DNA of 64,000 nucleotides from Tetradesmus obliquus (Eukaryota; Chlorophyta; Chlorophyceae; Sphaeropleales; Scenedesmaceae), in the NCBI GenBank assembly GCA_030272155.1, contig CP126191.1, positions 8,702,501-8,766,500 of the forward strand, in the 5' to 3' direction. This document shows positions 57,601-64,000 of this stretch, piece after piece. Position numbers and translations under genes: made by a program. The notes beneath the pieces were generated by a model. It searched no databases. It saw nothing but the letters and a program-made list of their open reading frames with translations, and had not been told where the DNA came from. Each line of letters begins with the position of its first letter. The first letter of the stretch is position 1.

Positions 57601-58531
57601 GCGGCGCGCATGCGTGGCTGTGAAGTTATATGTTACATGTTATTGTTATTTTGTGTGGGTGCGGGTGTGTGGTAGTGGGGCACTGTGTGTGAGGTGCTGG
57701 CAGGTGTGTGTGACCCCAGGCGTGCTTTGGTTTGGCTGGCAGATGCGCGCAGCTGTGAGTTGGGTTAGGCAGATTGGTGCTTGAGCTGCTGCGGCGAGAA
57801 AATGTAGTTGCACCAGAGGTGGACGCTCGCCTGCTTGCAAGCGACCTTGTGCAATCACTCTGCAATGACATAATGCACACCGGCAACACTACACTCGTTC
57901 GTATACAGTTGGTGGCAGTTCAGGTGGCAGTTCTGGCATCGCAGGAAGGGTTCTGCGCGCCAGGCTTTTTCATCTCGTTTCAATGCTTGCATTTCTTGAC
58001 ATCTGCATGTTAGCCTGCCGCGGTATCACCGGCACACTGCCATAACTCCGCAAGCACATGGTCCCAGCAGTAACCACCACTCCCAGCTGCACCCCAACCC
58101 TCGTGCAACGTGCCCTGCAGGCGCAGCAGCAGCAGGGCGCCAAGGTGAAGCTGGCCCGCGTGAAGCGTGAGGCCAAGCAAGTGCCTGCGCTGGTGTTTGC
58201 AATCGAGTGCTGGGAGAAGCAGCTGGCAGCAACAGGCAAGGCCGCGGGCAAGAACCTGCTCAAGGATGCCAAGCGGGCGTCGATCAGGGACTTCAAGATC
58301 AAGCAGCGCGAAGATGGAGAGCCTGCTGCTGCTGCTGCTGCTGCTGGGAGCGGCGGCAGGGGTGGCAGGGGCGCGGCGCGAGGGAGGGGCAGCAGGGGTG
58401 CCGGCAGCGGCAGCGGGGGCGGGCAGGCTGGCCAGAGCAGCGGCGCAGCAGCAACCGGTGATGCAGCTGCAGAAGATGAGGTGATGGGTGAGGCTGATGA
58501 GGCTGCGGATGCTGAGGTGGACCAGGACTGA
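48607..58531 (+). CDS. FANCI: FANCI, Fanconi anaemia ID-complex subunit
   Basis: FANCI pairs with FANCD2 on DNA and controls interstrand crosslink repair in the nucleus. Nineteen exons join in phase: 48607-48792, 48993-49582, 49771-50092, 50296-50495, 50786-51026, 51190-51377, 51594-51668, 52077-52185, 52530-52664, 52894-53028, 53295-53426, 53648-53860, 54622-54810, 54999-55379, 55606-56173, 56430-56660, 57037-57173, 57428-57598, 58121-58531 (4614 nt, 1537 aa; human is about 1330). The best matches to animal FANCI are Leu-Gln-Gln-Leu-Pro-Pro-Ile-Leu-Tyr-Gln-Val-Leu-Leu-Leu-Ser (exon 3), Met-Leu-Leu-Arg-Lys-Met-Met (exon 7) and, in exon 19, Leu-Val-Phe-Ala-Ile-Glu, then Ile-Arg-Asp-Phe-Lys-Ile, then an acidic tail. 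Extra length comes from Ala/Ser/Gln-rich inserts. The site aligned with the human ubiquitinated Lys523 reads Gly-Arg-Leu-Val-Ala-Ile, so that Lys is absent. It shares a short divergent promoter with bZIP-like gene 1. Confidence 0.93.
51731..51745. repeat. Palindromic TTTACCATGCGTAAA in FANCI intron 7
   Basis: Second copy of the short palindrome at 45747-45761, with one base different in the loop. Confidence 0.6.
54231..54507. repeat. Compound minisatellite in FANCI intron 12
   Basis: About 275 bases are built from two alternating modules, CACAACAACTAACTG and CACAGTGCCACA with TCAAATCACAGTG spacers, arranged in higher-order blocks. It lies in the intron 53861-54621 and contains no splice-site copy that I can see. 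Confidence 0.85.
57119..57263 (+). repeat. Copied 3' end of FANCI exon 17, donor lost
   Basis: The last 50 or so bases of exon 17 (to 57173), coding Ala-Val-Leu-Val-Asn-Thr-Ile-Met-Ala-Met-Pro-Ala-Ile-Val-Asp-Gln-Gln, recur at about 57213-57263 in the following intron with one silent-type difference. The real donor is GTAAGC; the copy has GCAAGC, so its GT is gone. Confidence 0.9.
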
Positions 58532-58579
58532 GGCGGCGCTGGCGCGCTAGAGCCACTAGCCAAACTCCAGGTGTAGGCT

Positions 58580-58712
58580 GATGACAGGGTATGGCTTACA
58601 AGAAGACTGTTGTTGTTATTGTCGGCTGATGGATCAAGTGGTTGCCCAATGAGCTTCTGGAACAGGGGTGATCGTGTTACCCATCAAGCCATATGCATAG
58701 CATCAACGCCAA
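58580..58712. mobile_element. Two retroelement-like tails in opposite orientation
   Basis: Plus strand 58580-58620: GATGACAGGGTATGGCTTAC, then AAGAAGACTGTTGTTGTTATTG, matching the repeat at 44505-44660. Minus strand 58675-58712: GGCGTTGATGCTATGCATAT then GGCTTGATGGGTAACA, matching the (ATG)n-tailed repeat at 43543. TATGGCTT and AAGCCATA thus form outward ends of a roughly 100-bp unit, so these could also be the two ends of one element. Confidence 0.5.
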
Positions 58713-59605
58713 TCGGCCCCGCGCCCCAATGGAGCGGCAACGCCTGCTGACAGGATGCAAGTGCTTGCACGGCGAGCTGTGGCTGTCGCAGCGGGTCAGC
58801 CACTGGCAATTGCCTGCTTCTCAAGTGTGCAGTGCACACGCAACATTTGCCCACCCCCACAACAGCAAGACAATCTTTTGGTTGCGGTGCGCAGTTGATG
58901 CAATGCAACAACTGCAGCTGTGCTCGTCTGAATGCGTCCTGACGCAGCTGCTGAAACAGCAGCTGGCGCACCCAGCAGTGGCTGCTCACAAAGATCCATG
59001 CAAGGCAAAACCCCTGCAGCCACTGAGCACCGTAGACCCTAAACATCAACAGCTCGCACGCATACCACAGGCAGCAACCAAAACAGGTGTGATGGTGCCA
59101 CTGCTGTGGCCGGACGACGCATCATAAATGCCGCTGAGACTCAATGAAACGCAATATAGTGGCATGGCATGCGCCGCATGCATGTGCTGGTGTCAGGAAC
59201 AGGTCAGCAAGTAGCGCAACAGGTGGCAGCAGCAAGCAAAAGCTGCTGTTGCCATCGCTGGCGCATGCATTACCTAGAAATTGAGAACACTCCCTGCATG
59301 TATAGGGTGATATATCATGCTGGCAATAGAACATCCCGCTAGGCACAGTTGTGCACTGTATGAGCCAAATCATCCGACTGATTGATGGGTTGGCTGAAAC
59401 ATGCATGCACTACCCCATACAGATACTATGCAATCTCCAGATTGCAGCAGCACTTGAACTCCAAGTGCTGCGTGCTGCGCGCATGCAAACCATGTAGCAA
59501 GACATTCTTTTCCCACATATATTTGTAGTCAGGCGGTGCAACAGAAAGGGGCCTGTCATACATGCAGGTGCAGCACAACCTTTGTGTGTGACGTCATCAT
59601 GCGGC

Positions 59606-59668
59606 ATATACGTAAGTTATATGGACACAACCAGGCATATATGTAAGTTATATGGACACAACCAGGCA
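59606..59668. repeat. Two tandem copies of a 32-bp unit
   Basis: ATAYGTAAGTTATATGGACA followed by CAACCAGGC occurs twice in direct succession. The second copy contains the TGTAA at 59642-59646 (the first has CGTAA), so the duplication created or removed a poly(A) signal. Confidence 0.85.
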
Positions 59669-60043
59669 ACCACGTTGCCTGTCTGTGCCGCATCCCAGCC
59701 ATGAACATGCCAGACACAACACTTCAACCTCAAATAATCAGCAAAGTCTACAACATATGTTGGTGCCAACATAATTGCGGATACCTTCCAATCAGAACCC
59801 TTGTAAACATTGCAAAGGGCACCTCTGGTGGAAACACCGTACCACCTTAAACATACTCAATGCACGCACACTTGCACATGATTGCCATTCCTTGAAAGGG
59901 CAAACGCCAATCTGGCCTGTGAATCAGCAGGAGACCGCCCAAGAGCAATTGCCATGTGCCAAATCAATGACGGATCGCGCGCAAGGTTCAGCACAGGATC
60001 CGGCGCCCACAGATCAGAGCACAGCACACTGTCTGGGAGCGGA

Positions 60044-60128
60044 TGCCAGATGCCAGATGCCAGATGCCAGATGCCAGATGCCAGATGCCAAAAGCCATGC
60101 CATATGCCGTATGCCATATGCCATATGC
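60044..60128. repeat. Heptamer tandem repeat (ATGCCAG)n grading into ATATGCC units
   Basis: About six perfect ATGCCAG heptamers (60046-60089) are followed by ATGCCAT/ATATGCC variants to about 60128. The phase of seven is kept over most of the tract. Confidence 0.85.
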
Positions 60129-60688
60129 GATGTCATGTGTACACACAGGCGCATTTGAGCCGCAACACTCAACATTGCCTCCTCCCTTCAAGTCCCTTGC
60201 AGCTTTTGCTGCTACCCTTTCCTACAGCCAATCATCCCGCAGTTTTATGATCGTCTCTGTCACAACAAGCTGTGACAAATCCTGAATGCAATTGCTAACA
60301 TTGAGCGGATACAGAGTGCATGACGCTTCATGCAGCACCACCGCAAGCTATCCATGTAATGCGGCCAACACTGTCAGGCCACTTCACAACTGATAATTCA
60401 GGCGCACGCCAAGGGCCGCCCGATGATCCCACTTCTGCTGCTGTTGCTGCTGTGCTGATTCTCATCACATGCATTTCAGAATCGTCACATGGACAAAGGA
60501 CTGATTATCCACACGACCTTGACAAAGACAAAGAAGTAGCTACTCACATTGCTGTGGCATTCGTGACTACACGCCACCGGCAATGTCGCAAGGTACCCAG
60601 CCACCGGTACGCACGGCATTGGCAGCGCATCTCCTCACCAGCACCACCAGAAGCCGCCGCAGCTGCAGACGCAGCAGCTACACAAACC

Positions 60689-61330
60689 TTAAAGCTGCCC
60701 CAGCAGCAGCTGCCGCTGCTGCTCTCGCTGCAAAGCTGCAGCCCGCGCGGCAGGCACGTAGTCGCACATGCAGGCCGTCATCGGCAGGTAAGGAAAAGAG
60801 GCCAGCAGCAGAGCTGCCAGCTGCTCAGATCTGAACACAAATGACACGGCACTGCGGGCCCCAGACAGCGTGCGCCACTTCAGCAGCCGGGAGTCCATGT
60901 CAGTAACCATGTCCTTGCACATGCCCTGCATGAAGCGCCCCGTGCTGCTGCTACTGGCATCTGGTGTGCTGCTGCTGTCAGCAGCTACTACGCTAGCAGC
61001 TTTTGGGCTGACCTCCGGCGCCTCTGGCGCTGCTGCTGGTGCTGCTGCCGCAGCCGGCACTGCTGATTGTGGTGCTGCTGGTGGCTCATCTGCTATAGCC
61101 TGCTGCAGCAGCGACATGTAGTAGCCTACTGGAGTAGATTCCCGGTGAGCCTCCCGAGCCACAGCTGCAGACCTTCTGCCTCGTTTACTTGCGGCAGCAG
61201 CAGCAGCAGCACCAGCACCAGCAGTGCGCGTCCGCGCAGCCCTGCGGGTCGCGGCAACCGCCGCTGAGACTCTACGCACTGCTGCTGCCCGCCGCCCAGC
61301 TGCACGGCTCGCACCCACACGCCCCTGCGT

Positions 61331-61361
<31 letters not shown>

Positions 61362-62925
61362 GGCTGAGGCTCTGCTTGCACGGCCTGCTTCTCTTGCTCC
61401 TCCTGCTGCTGCTGCTGCAGCAGCAGCAGCTTGGCCGCCGCCTTGGCCTGCGCAGACTGCTCATGGAGGCTCAGGGCCTTCACGCTGGTGATGCATGCAG
61501 CCAGCTGCTGCCTCTCCTGCTCCAGGTGCTCCATGGTGGGCACGATGTGGCCCAGGATTTGCTGCATCACAGCCAGCTGCTGCAGAGAGGCTTCTGTGGC
61601 ACAGAATGCACGCTCCCAGTGGCCTGCACAAACACAGCAGCAGCAGCAGCAGCAGCAGCAGCGGTGCAGGGTGGGAAGGTGAGCAGGGTGGAAGCGAGCA
61701 GTGTTAGCAGCTAGTGTTGTGATGTGCCAGTCCGGCGCCCGCCCCTTGGCGCCAGGTGATGCAGCTGTCACCTCTGAAGCTGGCGCGTATGTCATGCCAA
61801 GCAGCAGAGGCAGCCGGCTGACGCGTCAATACATCCCTCACGTGCACTGTGGACCCTGCACATGCTGCCGCTGCCGCTGCTGCTGCTGCTGCACTTACTG
61901 TCTGGTGGCGTGTCCTGCTGCCCAGTCAGTAGGTTGACATCCTTCAATGCATACACCAGTTGTGGCGTGATTATATACAAGGCCTTAGTCAGGTGCAGCA
62001 GGCCTGATACCGCCTCGTCCAATGCAGCTCGGTTCTGTTCTCTGCTGCTGATGGTGCTGCTGCTGGCGGCGGCTGCGCTGTCCTTGTTGTTGACGCTGCT
62101 GCTTCTGCTGCTGCTGTTGCTGCTGTGCCAGCTGCGCATTAGCTGGGCGATGTCCTGCAAGTGATCCAGCACCTTGGCGCGAACCTACAGGCAGACCAGC
62201 AGCAGCAGATGTAACAAACGGCAGGCCTCCCTGCTGTCTTTCACACCCGGCAATGCACATATGCATGTGTACACAACAGCCCTACTTCTGCAGCAGCAAC
62301 AGCCGTCGAACTCTGCTGGCCGACTAAGTGTGTTAATCGCTCGCCGCACCTGTTGCACAGTGGCGCCCAGCAGCCAATTATAGTCTGCAAGCCGCATGGC
62401 CCTGAACTCTGGCATCAGTGGCCACTCATATAGCACAGGCTGGATGAAGCCAGTGTCATCGGCAATGCTAGGCAGCGGCTCAGCGCCAGGCTGGAAGTAT
62501 GCGTGCAGCATCCTGCACACAAGGTTTTGAGCGGTGATAAAGTTGGGTGGGCGCAGCGTGTGCAGCAGCATGACAGTGACGAGAGAGGGGGCCAGGAGTC
62601 ACACCAGGTAGCTGCTAGTGCGGCAGCTGCAGTGACAGAGGCATACGCTGGGTGCCTGTACAGTTTGAGCCCTTTGTGGCCTGCAGAAAATAATCTGCAC
62701 ATATGCCAGGGAACGTGTTGGCTCTGCTGCTGGTGCTGCTGCCGCTGGTGTGGCTGCCATGTCAGGTGCCATGCTGCTTGCCAGTCACACTGCAGCAGCG
62801 CACCTGGTGACGGCGTCTTGGTGCTGCACCAGCAGGTCCATTGCCCTGCTGTTCAGCAGCAGCTGGTCGTGCTCATCCTGAAGCTTACTGGCTGCCAGGC
62901 GCCGCTTGCTCTTCTTGCGCTCGAG
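60689..62925 (-). CDS. bZIP-like transcription factor of algal type, 5' end unresolved
   Basis: Four exons join in phase: 62804-62925, 62350-62512, 61899-62184, 60689-61623 (1506 nt, at least 501 aa). The first visible exon codes a leucine-zipper helix starting Leu-Glu-Arg-Lys-Lys-Ser-Lys-Arg-Arg-Leu. A true basic region and start codon should be further upstream but were not found. The next exons carry Phe-Gln-Pro-Gly-Ala-Glu-Pro, Tyr-Asn-Trp-Leu-Leu-Gly and a Leu-Leu-His-Leu-Thr-Lys-Ala-Leu helix. The last exon starts Ser-His-Trp-Glu-Arg-Ala-Phe, then a Gln/Leu helix, Glu-His-Leu-Glu-Gln-Glu-Arg-Gln-Gln-Leu, and a low-complexity tail. Order and helices match bZIP-like gene 1 (45027-48240), so the two are paralogues and FANCI lies between them. 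The expected role is nuclear DNA binding; the target is unknown. Confidence 0.7.
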
Positions 62926-64000
62926 CTGCAGCAGCAAGCAACAGCAGCAGCAGCGTTGTCCAGTGGGTCCTGCTACTGTGCGCTGCTGGGCAGGCTAGGC
63001 ACGGGCAGGACAGCCATGCGTGCTGATCTTGCATGCGTTAGGGTGTACAGCAACACAGCAGGCAGGCCGGACTGCAGCGATTTCCATTCGCCTGCCTCCC
63101 AGACCCACACCTGTGCAATTGTGTTTTTCAGCCTTTCTACCGACATCTTCAGGCATAACTATAAGGAGCCAAGAGTTAACCCATGGGCAGCTGGAGCTTC
63201 GCGTGCTGGGCCCTGGATATGTGCTGCGTCCGTGATTGAATGCCTGTCATTGAGGGCTGTAGCAGATATTGACGCACGGCGTGGGCCACGCGGCGTGGCA
63301 GGGCCTGCCAGGACATGACTAGCCATATGCGACCGCTAAAGGTCCTAAATTAGTTCACTGATACGATCGTTAAAGCAGAATCGCCTGCGCTCACCTGGTG
63401 TTACCAGTAATCTGCTCACTCACATGTCTAGTTGTGGGTGCTGGTTGGTTACATGCTGAAGTGAGTTGATTTCGTAGTCCAGCAGAGTTGAACAGTCGTC
63501 TCATACACCAATAACAGGGTTTCAACTTGAACTGGCCAGGCAACATGTGTCCTGAAGGTCCTTTCCACGCGCATACTGTGATAGCAAGTCCTGCATGCCA
63601 TTGGTGCTGCTGTACATGCAACCACCCACCAACCCCTTCTCTAGTTTAGAAGAGGGGCAGTAACGACGTCTTCATTGACATGCGCAGCTGCGGCACATCC
63701 ATGGCTGTGCAATGATCACTACAACAGCACTTGCGAAAGGATACATCCACGCGACCGCCGTGCGCCGTTGACAGAAAGTTTGCAAGTTGCATGTAAGCAT
63801 CCTGATCACACACTGCTGCAACAGCGCGCACAGCAACAGCCAGTGACAGCAGCACTTGCAGCATACCAGGCGTCATCAGTAGCTGTCACAACAACACGCC
63901 CTGTTTCTCGCCGCTGCATGCTGCTAGCAAGTAGTACTTGCTCCAGATGTGCAGCAGTGAAACAACGCACCAGTAGCGTGCACAGTAATTGCAGATTGTG
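62926..64000. other. Right edge: upstream of bZIP-like gene 2
   Basis: The missing 5' exon(s) of bZIP-like gene 2 may lie here. A minus-strand frame at 63646-63876 starts with ATG and a hydrophobic Leu/Val/Ala stretch like a signal peptide (Met-Thr-Pro-Gly-Met-Leu-Gln-Val-Leu-Leu), then Gly-Gly-Arg-Val-Asp-Val-Ser-Phe-Arg-Lys. It could be a small gene or first exon; evidence is weak, so it is not listed as CDS. Confidence 0.3.

Larger units (their letters stand above)
58532..60688. other. Convergent 3' region between FANCI and bZIP-like gene 2
   Basis: No gene is supported. The FANCI transcript may end near TGTAA at 59642-59646 or 59802-59806. The bZIP-like gene 2 transcript, on the other strand, may extend to TGTAA near 58597-58601, inside a repeat, so the two 3' UTRs would overlap. 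Three short repeats lie here (separate entries). Confidence 0.4.

Noticed and set aside
60044..60128. Possible CRISPR-like array because of regular short repeats
   Set aside because: Units are 7 bp with no spacers, in a eukaryotic nuclear sequence.
1..64000. tRNA or rRNA genes
   Set aside because: No cloverleaf with A and B boxes and no rRNA-like stretch was recognised by eye; a tRNA covariance-model scan would settle it.

Overview
The window is nuclear DNA of a eukaryotic green alga, most likely a chlorophyte near Scenedesmus/Tetradesmus (Sphaeropleales). The lineage is inferred. What I see is: intron-dense genes with GT-AG splicing (donors mostly GTGAGN, GTGCGN or GTGGGN); TGTAA poly(A) signals, the chlorophyte form; CAG/CTG tracts in exons and introns; poly-Gln, poly-Ala and poly-Ser coding runs; and two bZIP-like proteins of an algal type. 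All exon models were assembled by hand from splice sites, reading phase and remembered family sequences. No RNA evidence or database search was available.

Layout, left to right: the end of a GAF-domain gene (minus, 77-464, runs off the left edge); ribophorin I/OST1 (minus, 2134-8266, 14 exons, 601 aa); a class I SAM methyltransferase (plus, 8781-10657, 5 exons, 202 aa); a low-complexity protein with a Gly-Thr-Gly-Phe-Phe-Leu-Pro motif (plus, 11830-14830, 706 aa); a long stretch without a recognisable gene (14.8-19.2 kb); a probably plastid-targeted rhodanese (minus, 19216-21299, 231 aa); acyl-CoA-binding protein (plus, 22191-23149, 92 aa); the spliceosome-associated protein cactin (minus, 25145-34485, 17 exons, 829 aa); a second low-complexity protein with a related motif (minus, 37675-40522); a LINE 3' fragment (41786-42.7 kb, perhaps further); bZIP-like gene 1 (minus, 45027-48240) with an in-frame TGA; FANCI, the Fanconi anaemia ID-complex subunit (plus, 48607-58531, 19 exons, 1537 aa); and bZIP-like gene 2 (minus, 60689-62925, 5' end unresolved).

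The genes do not form one pathway. OST1 acts in ER N-glycosylation, cactin in splicing, FANCI in crosslink repair, ACBP in acyl-CoA transport. The two bZIP-like genes are paralogues flanking FANCI.

The most unusual property is in the introns. In at least four genes (OST1, rhodanese, cactin, FANCI), segments spanning an exon-intron junction have been copied, mostly in tandem at about 85-145 bp spacing, into the neighbouring intron. The result is arrays of decoy splice sites beside the real one. The extreme case is a 25-bp minisatellite of 14 units in cactin, where each unit carries an AG of the kind used as the exon 14 acceptor. Many true acceptors are also preceded by (CTG)n on the sense strand. 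Other points of note are an in-frame TGA in bZIP-like gene 1 where its paralogue has Trp, and a Leu in FANCI at the position of the vertebrate ubiquitinated Lys523.
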